In this document: piece by piece, positions 1 to 5,931 of the stretch
Position numbering within the stretch: position 1 is the first letter of the stretch
How the letters are laid out: each line of letters begins with the position of its first letter
Source: Coriobacteriales bacterium
Lineage (GTDB): Bacteria > Actinomycetota > Coriobacteriia > Coriobacteriales > UBA8131
DNA: 6,008 bases
Direction: 5' to 3'
NCBI GenBank assembly: GCA_031256575.1
Contig: JAIRQI010000157.1
Location: 1 to 6,008 of the forward strand
Made by a program: the position numbers and the translations under genes
Notes under the pieces: generated by a model
Seen by the model: the letters and a program-made list of their open reading frames with translations, nothing else
Told to the model about the DNA's origin: nothing
Databases searched by the model: none

Positions 1-1997
1 AGTTTGCCATTCGGCCAAGCCACTGCACCCTCGGGGGTAGCAAAACGCACCCCGATTTTATCCCGAAGCTGGTACTTCTGGGCCTCGGCGATGTTTTCGA
101 CCAGATAGATGTCACCGAGCAGGGCTTCGACCGGCTCGGACAACTCATCTGGGTAGCTGAGCAGGTCTAGCAGTCTCTCACCGCGAGGTGAGCGGGCAGT
201 GTTGGCAAGGGCGATGCTTTGCGACATCAAAGCCAGCTCACCACCCTGCTCGCCGTTTTGCAGCATGGCTTCGGCAATCAAGCGGGCGGCAGCGGAATCC
301 TCCACCAGCAGAATATAGAGGTCAGCACCGAGCAGCCGCTCAACTAAGGCTTCTAAGGCACTGATGGTCAGTTGAAATGGCAGGTCGGCATGCTCGCGAA
401 CAGTCAGTGACTCCGAGATTCGGCCGATAATACCGGTGAAACGCTCCTGGTTTTGGTTCAGCCAATTGAGCGCCGGTGAAGCCGCCTCAAAGGCTCGATC
501 GATTTCTTCCAAGGCCCGTGATTCGGCTTGGATAGCTGCCAGGCGCTGGCGCTCGGTATCGAGAGTCGCCCGCCGGTCATCTGTCAGCCGCACCCGCTTG
601 TCCACCTCGGCCTTGGTTTGTTTAGCCAGTGACTGCTCAGTTTTCAGGTGCTTCTCATAGTCTTCTAAACGAAGGCGGCGCTCGGACAGCATGGCCTGGG
701 TGCCGACGATATCCGCCTCCAGTTGGCGGGCCTGTTCGTCAATCAATCCCTGCTCAACGGCCAGTGAGCTCAGAGATTCCTCGGCTTTGGCCAGATTCAA
801 ATGAGCGCTGTCTAAGGCAGTTTTTTTCGCGCGCTGGCTGGCCGCCAGGCGGTCGTACTCACCTTCGACCTGGCGGCGGCTCTTGATAGCCGCCTCCGAA
901 GCCCGGGCCAGCTCGGAGTATTCGCTATTCAAAGCGCGGTTGACAGCCAAGCCCTGAGCCAGCCTCTCCGATATATCGTCGAACTCCTGGCGAGCAGCTT
1001 CAAGCCGGTTCTCAGACGAATAGCGCGAGGCCCGCAAATCACTCAGACGGTCGATGAGGTTCTTGCCCTTCTCCTCCAAGACCAGCATTCCAGCACTCAG
1101 GCGCTGAATGATAGATTGACAGCGGATGCGCTGCTCGTTTAAGTCTCCGACAAACAAACCCTTCTCCTCCAAGGCCCTTTGTCTGCGGAGAAGTTCGCTC
1201 TCGCGTTCATTGAGGCGAAAATGCGCCAGCTCGGCCTCGGCTTGAATCTCGCGTTCCTTTTTGTCCAGGATATTCCAGTCCGAGCGCAAGTTGCGCAGGT
1301 CATCGACAGCCAAAGCCAGGTCGAGGGTCTTCAGTTCGTCGGACAGCTTCTGGTACTGCTCGGCCCGAGCCGCTTGCCTCTCTAGCGGCTTTAGCTGGCT
1401 CTCGATGATGCGTACCAGGTCCATGACCCGGGCCAGCGAGGCATCCATGGTTATCAGCTTGCGCGAGGCTTTCTCTTTGCGCCGCTTATGTTTGAGTATC
1501 CCCGCCGCTTCTTCGATTAAGGCCCGGCGGTCTTCGGGCTTGGATTCCAGCACCGCTGTCAGGTTACCCTGGCCGATGATGGAGTGGGTACCCTGGCCGA
1601 GGCCGGAGTCAAACAGGATATCGACGATGTCCATGCGCCGGCAGGGAGCGTTGTTGATGGAATACTCACTCTCGCCGTTGCGGTACATCCGGCGGGAGAT
1701 GGCTACCTGGTCGAATTCGATGGGCAGGGTATGGTCGGAGTTATCCAAGGTCAGCTCGACTTCGGCGACGCCGACCGGTTCACGGGCGCTGGAACCGGAG
1801 AAAATCAGCTCCTCCATGGCCTGCACCCTGAGGTTGGTGACCCGTTGCTCACCTAAAACCCATAGCACAGCTTCCGAGATATTAGACTTTCCGGCACCAT
1901 TGGGGCCGACGATTGCCGCTATACCTGGCTCAAAATTGGCTACTGTCCGATCTGCAAATGACTTAAAGCCTTTAATGGTCAAGCTTTTCAGATACAC
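1..1997 (-). CDS. smc: Chromosome segregation ATPase SMC, N-terminal half (runs off the left edge)
   Basis: SMC is the condensin ATPase that compacts and resolves sister chromosomes together with ScpA and ScpB. The frame is open from a GTG at 1997-1995 to the window edge, giving 665 residues, about half of a usual SMC. The product starts MYLKSLTIKGFKSFADRT. It has Walker A GPNGAGKS at residues 31-38, the conserved Arg57 in NLRVQAMEE, and the Q-loop IIGQGNL with Gln143. A long charged heptad-like coiled coil covers roughly residues 170-510. The hinge begins near residue 520 (FTGIIGRISESL) and is followed to PEGAVAWPNGK at the edge. Walker B and the ABC signature belong to the missing C-terminal half. 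GTG is chosen because AAGGA (2008-2004) lies 6 nt upstream and the protein then begins like its family. The gene follows rnc after a 105-nt gap. That gap contains a TATAAG -10-like hexamer (2060-2055) without a good -35 partner. No frameshift was seen on full translation. Confidence 0.96.
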   Translation of the reverse strand, partial: MYLKSLTIKGFKSFADRTVANFEPGIAAIVGPNGAGKSNISEAVLWVLGEQRVTNLRVQAMEELIFSGSSAREPVGVAEVELTLDNSDHTLPIEFDQVAISRRMYRNGESEYSINNAPCRRMDIVDILFDSGLGQGTHSIIGQGNLTAVLESKPEDRRALIEEAAGILKHKRRKEKASRKLITMDASLARVMDLVRIIESQLKPLERQAARAEQYQKLSDELKTLDLALAVDDLRNLRSDWNILDKKEREIQAEAELAHFRLNERESELLRRQRALEEKGLFVGDLNEQRIRCQSIIQRLSAGMLVLEEKGKNLIDRLSDLRASRYSSENRLEAARQEFDDISERLAQGLAVNRALNSEYSELARASEAAIKSRRQVEGEYDRLAASQRAKKTALDSAHLNLAKAEESLSSLAVEQGLIDEQARQLEADIVGTQAMLSERRLRLEDYEKHLKTEQSLAKQTKAEVDKRVRLTDDRRATLDTERQRLAAIQAESRALEEIDRAFEAASPALNWLNQNQERFTGIIGRISESLTVREHADLPFQLTISALEALVERLLGADLYILLVEDSAAARLIAEAMLQNGEQGGELALMSQSIALANTARSPRGERLLDLLSYPDELSEPVEALLGDIYLVENIAEAQKYQLRDKIGVRFATPEGAVAWPNGK

Positions 1998-2102
1998 ACG
2001 ATGTCCTTAAATAAATCACATCTCTACACCGCGTCGGCCTTGAATACGCGACTGCTTATAGGTTAGGAATTAACAGATTAATGATACCCTATCAAGCCCT
2101 GT

Positions 2103-2813
2103 TCAAGCCAGGTGTTTTAAGGCTAAGGCAGCGGCAGCGACCTCGGCTTCTTTTATCGAATGGCCAGTGCCTTTGGCCAGGACCTGGCCATTGGCCAAAA
2201 CCTGCGAAGTGAAGACCCGGGCATGTGCCGGCCCCTCGCTACTCAGCAGCTCGTAGGTCGGAGTGACCTGCTCTTCCTGCAGTAGCTCCTGCAGCCGGGA
2301 CTTTGGATTTTCCGGCTTGATGGCCACCTCCAGCGATATCTCATCGGACAGGCAGGCGATTACCCAGTCACGGGCCACCGCTAAGCCACCGTCTAGGACC
2401 AGAGCCGCGACCAAGGCTTCGAAGACGTTCTCCAAAGCTGAATGCAGGCCCCGCTGCCCGGTGCCACGCTCAGCTGAACCAAAGACAATCGCCTTGGCCA
2501 GACCGAGCTCTTGGGCCTTAGCCGAGAGCGTCTCACCCGAGACCAAAGCTATCTTAATCCGGGTCAGCCCACCTTCGTCCAGGTCAGGAAACTTCAAGTA
2601 GAGCAGCTCTGAGACAATCGCCCCCAGGTAGGCATCGCCGAGAAACTCCAGGCGCTCGTAGCTGCCGGGGATAGTCGGGTCTTCCAGAGCAGAGGGGTGG
2701 GTGATCGCCATCAGAGCCAGGCTGCGGTCATTGAAGCGATAGTGTAATATCTGCTCGACCGTCAAGACATGAGACAGTAAAACTGTGGATAAACCTAAAG
2801 CCTGCTCACTCAT
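2103..2813 (-). CDS. rnc: Ribonuclease III
   Basis: RNase III is the cytoplasmic endonuclease that cuts double-stranded RNA, including the stems of the rRNA precursor. The 236-residue length is normal. The nuclease domain (about 15-155) contains the signature ERLEFLGDA at residues 53-61, with acidic residues E53, E56 and D60, and the second catalytic Glu at E132 in NVFEAL. The dsRNA-binding domain runs from about 168 (NPKSRLQELLQE) to the end (KEAEVAAAALALKHLA). The residue three before E132 is Asn129, where Escherichia coli has metal ligand D114. Otherwise the catalytic set looks complete. The ATG at 2813 overlaps the plsX stop as ATGA, and AAGG (2824-2821) sits 7 nt upstream inside plsX. 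Translation is therefore probably coupled to plsX. The gene ends with TGA, and smc follows 105 nt later on the same strand. Confidence 0.96.
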   Translation of the reverse strand: MSEQALGLSTVLLSHVLTVEQILHYRFNDRSLALMAITHPSALEDPTIPGSYERLEFLGDAYLGAIVSELLYLKFPDLDEGGLTRIKIALVSGETLSAKAQELGLAKAIVFGSAERGTGQRGLHSALENVFEALVAALVLDGGLAVARDWVIACLSDEISLEVAIKPENPKSRLQELLQEEQVTPTYELLSSEGPAHARVFTSQVLANGQVLAKGTGHSIKEAEVAAAALALKHLA

Positions 2814-3793
2814 ATCATCACCTTCTGAGCGATAGTCTCCGCAAGCTCTGCTCGTACAGCTGCAGCAGTCGCAAGAATTCCGTTGGCGATGGCTTTAGGC
2901 GACGACGAGCCATGGCCAATCAAGCAGCTACCGCGCACTCCCAGCAAAGGAGCACCACCGATCTCATCCGCAGAAAGCCTTTTCTTTAAGTCACTCAGTC
3001 CCGGTTTGACTATTGTTGCTGCCAGTTTACGCATAGTCGAAGCTGTCAGGACTTGGCGCAGTTGGTCGAACAACAGCGAGGCTGTGCCTTCGATGGTCTT
3101 TAAGACGATGTTTCCGGTGAAGCCATCGGTGATTACCACATCGAATCTACCAGAGAGAATGTCGGTGCCTTCGGCATTGCCGGCAAAGCTGTCCAACTCT
3201 TGCGACAGCAATTGATAAGCTTGCAAGGCCAGTTCATTGCCTTTCTGAGCCTCTGAGCCAATGTTCAGCAAGCCGACCCGGGGGGAATCAATCGCCATCA
3301 TGGTACGGGCATAAGCCTCACCCATCCAAGCGAACTGCAGCAGGTATTCTGGCTTTACGTCAGCGTTTGCTCCAATATCGCCAATCAACACAAAACCGCC
3401 GCTCGCTGTAGGAAAGCGGCTGGCAATCATCGGGCGGGCGATTCCTTTGATGCGGCCCATGTAGAGGGTGGCAGCGGCCATTACTGCCCCAGTTGATCCT
3501 GCGGAGAAAAACCCGGCGGCCTGGCCGTCAGCTACCAACTTGCAGCCGACGACGATGGAGGAGTCCTTTTTGCTGCGGACTGCTTCAGCCGGCTGTTCCT
3601 GCATGCTGATAACCTCAGTAGTCGAAACGGCCGTCAAACGGTCTGGATGGGCTTTAACAGCTTGAGTGACGACCTCGGCGGGCCCAGTCAGGATAATCTC
3701 CAGGTCAGCCTGGGAGGCTAAGGCCAAATCGACTCCATCCAAGACGACCTGGGGGGCTCGGTCGCCTCCCATCGCATCGACTACCAGCTTCAA
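2810..3793 (-). CDS. plsX: Phosphate acyltransferase PlsX
   Basis: PlsX converts acyl-ACP and phosphate to acyl phosphate, the donor used by the membrane acyltransferase PlsY in the first step of phosphatidic acid synthesis. It is a soluble or peripheral membrane enzyme. Family motifs are present in order: VDAMGGDRAP near the start, FFSAGSTGAVMAA, GDIGANAD, LNIGSEAQKGN, VVITDGFTGNIVLK and IGGAPLLGVRG. The length is about 327 residues, as usual. I place the start at TTG 3793-3791, because the product then reads MKLVVDAMGGD like its relatives and AGGGG (3805-3801) lies 7 nt upstream. The in-frame GTG at 3799, giving 329 residues, directly abuts that Shine-Dalgarno and is less likely. The 3' end overlaps rnc by 4 nt. 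Upstream is rpmF, the common partner of plsX, with a terminator-like hairpin between them. Confidence 0.96.
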   Translation of the reverse strand: MKLVVDAMGGDRAPQVVLDGVDLALASQADLEIILTGPAEVVTQAVKAHPDRLTAVSTTEVISMQEQPAEAVRSKKDSSIVVGCKLVADGQAAGFFSAGSTGAVMAAATLYMGRIKGIARPMIASRFPTASGGFVLIGDIGANADVKPEYLLQFAWMGEAYARTMMAIDSPRVGLLNIGSEAQKGNELALQAYQLLSQELDSFAGNAEGTDILSGRFDVVITDGFTGNIVLKTIEGTASLLFDQLRQVLTASTMRKLAATIVKPGLSDLKKRLSADEIGGAPLLGVRGSCLIGHGSSSPKAIANGILATAAAVRAELAETIAQKVMI

Positions 3794-3821
3794 TACCACT
3801 CCCCTCTGCGACCTGCTGCTA

Positions 3822-3850
3822 TCTTTAACCAGTCTCTAGCCAAATAGCAA
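3822..3850 (-). promoter_or_regulatory. Weak candidate promoter for plsX-rnc-smc
   Basis: Past the rpmF terminator hairpin the minus strand reads TTGCTA (3850-3845), a 17-bp spacer, then TAAAGA (3827-3822). These match the sigma70 consensus at 4 of 6 and 3 of 6 positions. The spacing is ideal but the -10 is poor, so this may be chance. It is listed because the hairpin upstream would otherwise leave plsX dependent on read-through. Confidence 0.2.
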
Positions 3851-3860
3851 GTCGCCATCA

Positions 3861-3888
3861 AATAAAAGAGCACCACAGGGGCGCTCTT
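3861..3888 (-). terminator. Intrinsic terminator-like hairpin after rpmF
   Basis: On the minus strand the segment 3888-3880 pairs with 3874-3866 to give a 9-bp stem, including one G-U pair, around a 5-nt loop (3879-3875). The stem runs straight into a T-rich stretch that reads TTTTATTT. It lies 24 nt after the rpmF stop and about 70 nt before plsX. The tract is interrupted by one A and the stem is short, so partial termination (attenuation) seems more likely than a full stop. It would let rpmF be expressed well above plsX-rnc-smc. Confidence 0.6.
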
Positions 3889-3912
3889 CATAATACAGAA
3901 TTCATCTGTTCT

Positions 3913-4092
3913 TTACTCCGTGACGATGACTTCGCGCCCCTTATAGGAGCCACAGTTGGGGCAGACATAATGAGGCAGCTTGGCGGCTCCACACTGCGGA
4001 CAGATGGAGCGTGCCGCCACGGTCAGACGGGAGTTGGCACTGCGCCGTGAGTGTATGCGGGCCCGTCCGGTTTTATTCTTTGGTACAGCCAT
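3913..4092 (-). CDS. rpmF: 50S ribosomal protein L32
   Basis: This is a small zinc-ribbon protein of the large ribosomal subunit. The 59-residue product begins MAVPKNKTGRARIHSRRSAN, the basic N-terminal arm typical of L32. It carries two CxxC knuckles at C31/C34 (CPQC) and C44/C47 (CPNC) that would bind one zinc, so this is the zinc-containing (C+) form. The end GREVIVTE is also typical. The ATG at 4092 has a strong Shine-Dalgarno, with AAGGA at 4103-4099 and 6 nt of spacing. The stop is TAA. plsX follows about 120 nt downstream. The yceD (DUF177) gene that precedes rpmF in many bacteria is absent here: the preceding gene is the Xer recombinase, separated by 221 nt that carry a promoter. Confidence 0.97.
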   Translation of the reverse strand: MAVPKNKTGRARIHSRRSANSRLTVAARSICPQCGAAKLPHYVCPNCGSYKGREVIVTE

Positions 4093-4255
4093 TGTGTTTC
4101 CTTCCTGCAGGTGGCCTCAGAAACGAGAGACCGTGGTGGTCTTGACGACCGAGGTGATTATGCCACCAGTAATTAATGAATTTATCCGCATGTTTGGTCT
4201 TAGGTTCTCACAGGACGTTTTCGCGCACAGAACAAGCAACCCTTGCGGACACGAA
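4093..4255 (-). promoter_or_regulatory. Long 5' leader of rpmF
   Basis: If transcription starts near 4255, rpmF has an untranslated leader of about 160 nt. No ORF with a Shine-Dalgarno stands out in it. Several short complementary segments occur on the minus strand. GGTG (4167-4164) can pair with CACC (4156-4153), and GGTC with GACC across a 5-nt loop. GGTGG (4167-4163) can alternatively pair with a CCACC further downstream. A CCTGCAGG palindrome partly overlaps the rpmF Shine-Dalgarno. These could form alternative structures, but no known ribosomal leader motif was recognised. Confidence 0.3.
4157..4165 (-). promoter_or_regulatory. Possible second, extended -10 promoter in the rpmF leader
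   Basis: The minus strand reads TG-G-CATAAT (4165-4157), which fits an extended -10 element. The segment 17 bp upstream, ATAAAT, is a poor -35. It would start a transcript about 60 nt before rpmF. The support is weak. Confidence 0.2.
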
Positions 4256-4260
4256 TCGGT

Positions 4261-4289
4261 ATTGTAGCAAAAGCCAGCCTTTTTGTTAA
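4261..4289 (-). promoter_or_regulatory. Sigma70-type promoter for rpmF and downstream genes
   Basis: The minus strand has TTAACA (4289-4284, 5 of 6 to TTGACA), a 17-bp spacer (4283-4267) and TACAAT (4266-4261, 5 of 6 to TATAAT). The start site would be near 4254-4256. It lies 25 nt beyond the xerC stop and faces rpmF. It is the best promoter match in the window and fits the need for strong expression of a ribosomal protein gene. Confidence 0.7.
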
Positions 4290-4313
4290 GAAGAAATCGT
4301 ATATAGCTGTTTG

Positions 4314-5225
4314 TCAGCCCCGGGGGTGGGCTCGTTTGTGAGCTTCTTGCAGATGCTCGATGGATAGGTGGGTGTAAATTTGGGTGGTTTCAAGGCTGGC
4401 ATGTCCGAGCATTTCTTGAACTGAACGCAGGTCGGCTCCTCCTTCGATGAGGTCGGTCGCAAAGCTGTGGCGAATGGTATGGGGGGTGATTGCTGCATCC
4501 AACCCAGATGCAGCACGACGGGCCTTGAATATCTTGCGTAAGCTGTCTGCGGACAGGGGGTTTCCTCGGCTGGAGACGAACAAAGCCTGCCGCTTATTCT
4601 TTGCGGCCTGCACTGAGTTGGTTGCGGCAGCCAGTAATTGCGGCCTGCCCTGCTGGAGGTATAGCTGCAGCCGTTGAATGGCTAAATGATGTATTGGCAC
4701 AATGCGCTGTTTGGCACCTTTGCCCAGCAAAGTAACCTGGCCGCGAGTTAAATCGAGGTCGGAGAGATCGATGGCGGCAATCTCAGCGATGCGGGCTCCG
4801 CTGGCATAAAGCAACTCAATCAAAGCCTGATCACGAATATCAATCGCTGAGTCACCACTGATTGAATCTAAGAACGAAGCCATTTCTGTTCGCAAAGCAA
4901 TGGTTGGCAGATGGCTGGCTTGTTTTGGCCCTGAAACCACACTCAAAGGGTTTGTTGCTAGCTCTCCTGTGGCTGTCAGCCAGGCAAAGAAGGTCTTGAT
5001 AGCTGACAAACGGCGATTGATGGTTCGACGGCTATACTGAGCTTGATCCATTTCAGCTAAAAAGGCTCGCATGCTGCGATGGTTGAGAGTCTCAAAGCTT
5101 AATCCCTGACGCTCGCACCAATCGTAGAATGCGGTCAGGTCGGTCGCATAGGCTCGAACCGTATGTTCAGAGAGGCGACGCTCTAGGCGTAAGCTGCTTA
5201 AGAAAGCTTCCATCTGCTCAGTCAT
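4314..5225 (-). CDS. xerC: Tyrosine recombinase of the XerC/XerD family
   Basis: This is a site-specific recombinase that resolves chromosome dimers at dif, normally as a XerC-XerD pair with FtsK. The N-terminal SAM-like core-binding domain covers about residues 1-88 (SEHTVRAYATDLTAFYDW, RTINRRLSAIKTFF). The catalytic domain follows. Counting from the GTG at 5228, the active-site residues are R146 (ASGARIAE), K170 (LGKGAKQR), H250-xx-R253 (HTIRHSF), H276 (LGHAS) and Y285 (TQIYTH). The end AHPRG is typical, and the length of about 303 residues is normal. I prefer ATG 5225, because GAGG (5236-5233) is then 7 nt upstream. GTG 5228 would add one residue. The ATG overlaps the stop of the upstream mini-ORF as TGATG. 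The neighbour trmFO supports xerC rather than xerD, since topA-trmFO-xerC is a known order in Firmicutes. The sequence alone does not settle the choice. Confidence 0.93.
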   Translation of the reverse strand: MTEQMEAFLSSLRLERRLSEHTVRAYATDLTAFYDWCERQGLSFETLNHRSMRAFLAEMDQAQYSRRTINRRLSAIKTFFAWLTATGELATNPLSVVSGPKQASHLPTIALRTEMASFLDSISGDSAIDIRDQALIELLYASGARIAEIAAIDLSDLDLTRGQVTLLGKGAKQRIVPIHHLAIQRLQLYLQQGRPQLLAAATNSVQAAKNKRQALFVSSRGNPLSADSLRKIFKARRAASGLDAAITPHTIRHSFATDLIEGGADLRSVQEMLGHASLETTQIYTHLSIEHLQEAHKRAHPRG

Positions 5226-5250
5226 CACAACGCCTCAGCGTATATCTCTG
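5221..5250. repeat. Direct repeat copy at the xerC start
   Basis: The 30 bp here match 5331-5360 at 28 positions, with the first 20 identical. On the minus strand the copy carries GAGG, the TTGTGATG junction and the first bases of xerC. It therefore holds the xerC ribosome-binding site and start codon. Confidence 0.9.
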
Positions 5251-5335
5251 AATCGTCTTGTGTCCTAACAAGCTCTATATCAACCGGATTCCTCACTGTG
5301 GTTGTCTCTGCAACGAATGTGTTCTCAGCTGTCAT
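5225..5335 (-). CDS. Possible 36-residue mini-ORF linking trmFO and xerC
   Basis: The ATG at 5335-5333 shares its A with the trmFO stop (TGATG), and the TGA at 5227-5225 shares its A with the xerC ATG. The product begins MTAENTFVAETTTV and ends EIYAEAL. No known family was recognised, and there is no signal peptide or membrane segment. The start context, including GAGG 7 nt upstream, equals that of xerC because both lie in copies of a 30-bp repeat. FVAETTT and the final AEAL resemble the repeats in the trmFO tail (AETNAEAL). The ORF may thus be a by-product of duplication that happens to stay open. It could still pass ribosomes from trmFO to xerC by translational coupling. Whether it is a real gene is unknown. 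Confidence 0.3.
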   Translation of the reverse strand: MTAENTFVAETTTVRNPVDIELVRTQDDSEIYAEAL

Positions 5336-5360
5336 CACAACGCCTCAGCGTTTGTCTCTG
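5331..5360. repeat. Direct repeat copy at the trmFO end
   Basis: This is the partner of 5221-5250, with 28 of 30 identical at an offset of 110 bp. On the minus strand it encodes the last residues of the trmFO frame (AETNAEAL), its TGA stop and the overlapping ATG of the mini-ORF. Confidence 0.9.
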
Positions 5361-5931
5361 CAGCTGATACCGAATCTGCGTTTGTCTCCGCAGTTGATAC
5401 CTCTTCAGCGCTTGTCTCTCCAGCCAGTATCTCATTTGGCTGGTCTGCTCCCCTGTCGTCAGTCAACAAAAAAGACCTGTCTACCTCAGGCAACCAATCC
5501 AGCTCTGGATTGGATTCGCGGTAGGTCCGTATCGCCTGGTCGGCTCGGGCTGCATACTGCTGGTAACGGCGCTTGCGGTTACGCAGAGGTTCAGCCAGCG
5601 GTTCCAGCAGCCCATAATTCACATGCATCGGTTGATACGGCTGGGTTGCAGGGTCGCTGGCATAGGCCAACAGCGCTCCAAACAAGCTGTGAGCAGGAAG
5701 CTCTGTCAGGTTCTGACCGTTAATCTGGGCGTAGACTGCCAGCGCTGCCACCAGTCCAGAGGCGATTGCTTCGGTATAGCCTTCGGTGCCGGATAACTGC
5801 CCAGCGAAGTGAATATGCGGATGTGCCCGCCAAGCTAAGGTTGGAGTAATCAAGCGCGGGGCATCCAAAAAGGTGTTTCGATGCATCACCCCAAAGCGCA
5901 AAAAACGGGCTTCCTCTAGTCCTGGAATCAA
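5335..5931 (-). CDS. trmFO: TrmFO C-terminal part, downstream of an in-frame stop
   Basis: TrmFO is the folate- and FAD-dependent enzyme that makes 5-methyluridine at position 54 of tRNA. This frame carries its C-terminal region: IPGLEEARFLRFGVMHRNTF, then FAGQLSGTEGYTEAIASGLVA (FAD-domain motif, about residues 42-62 counted from TTG 5931), then PMHVNYGLLEPL (101-112). The TTG at 5931 is not a convincing start, because the homologous frame continues upstream as GEQERIFRLIPGLE to a TAA at 5958-5956. Beyond the usual family end (about residue 138) there is an extra tail of about 60 residues. It finishes with LAGETSAEEV, STAETNADSV and SAAETNAEAL. The stop overlaps the next ATG. The N-terminal FAD-binding GxGxxG region lies outside the window. 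If the upstream stop is real, this fragment alone could not be an active enzyme. Confidence 0.8.
   Translation of the reverse strand: MIPGLEEARFLRFGVMHRNTFLDAPRLITPTLAWRAHPHIHFAGQLSGTEGYTEAIASGLVAALAVYAQINGQNLTELPAHSLFGALLAYASDPATQPYQPMHVNYGLLEPLAEPLRNRKRRYQQYAARADQAIRTYRESNPELDWLPEVDRSFLLTDDRGADQPNEILAGETSAEEVSTAETNADSVSAAETNAEAL
5341..5430. repeat. Three 30-bp tandem units in the trmFO tail
   Basis: The units are 5341-5370, 5371-5400 and 5401-5430. The first two agree at 25 of 30 positions and the second and third at 18 of 30. Each holds a core close to TTTGTCTCTGCAG on the plus strand. The unit length is a multiple of three, so on the minus strand each encodes about one 10-residue repeat of the form xAxETNAxxV. 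A related core occurs out of phase at 5301 and, degraded, at 5241. Confidence 0.85.

Noticed and set aside
1261..2010. A 249-codon open frame on the plus strand
   Set aside because: It lies antisense to the SMC head and its translation has no family features. The minus-strand frame carries Walker A, the Q-loop and other conserved SMC blocks without a break.
2055..2095. Promoter for smc in the rnc-smc gap (TATAAG at 2060-2055, TTGATA at 2095-2090)
   Set aside because: The two hexamers are 29 bp apart, and neither has a good partner at the right spacing. It is too weak to list as a feature.
2263..3665. Several plus-strand open frames opposite rnc and plsX
   Set aside because: They are serine- and alanine-rich antisense shadows of RNase III and PlsX and have no recognisable motifs.
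4268..4283. Short AAAAG...CTTTT dyad between xerC and rpmF as a terminator for xerC
   Set aside because: The stem is only 5 bp, has no following T-tract and forms the spacer of the rpmF promoter.
4314..5228. Phage or integron integrase instead of a housekeeping Xer protein
   Set aside because: The size, the AHPRG end and the trmFO neighbour fit XerC. No att site, tRNA end or phage gene is seen nearby, and I found no dif-like sequence in the window.
5258..5723. Plus-strand open frames across the trmFO tail
   Set aside because: They arise from the 30-bp repeats read on the opposite strand. The minus strand carries the conserved TrmFO blocks.
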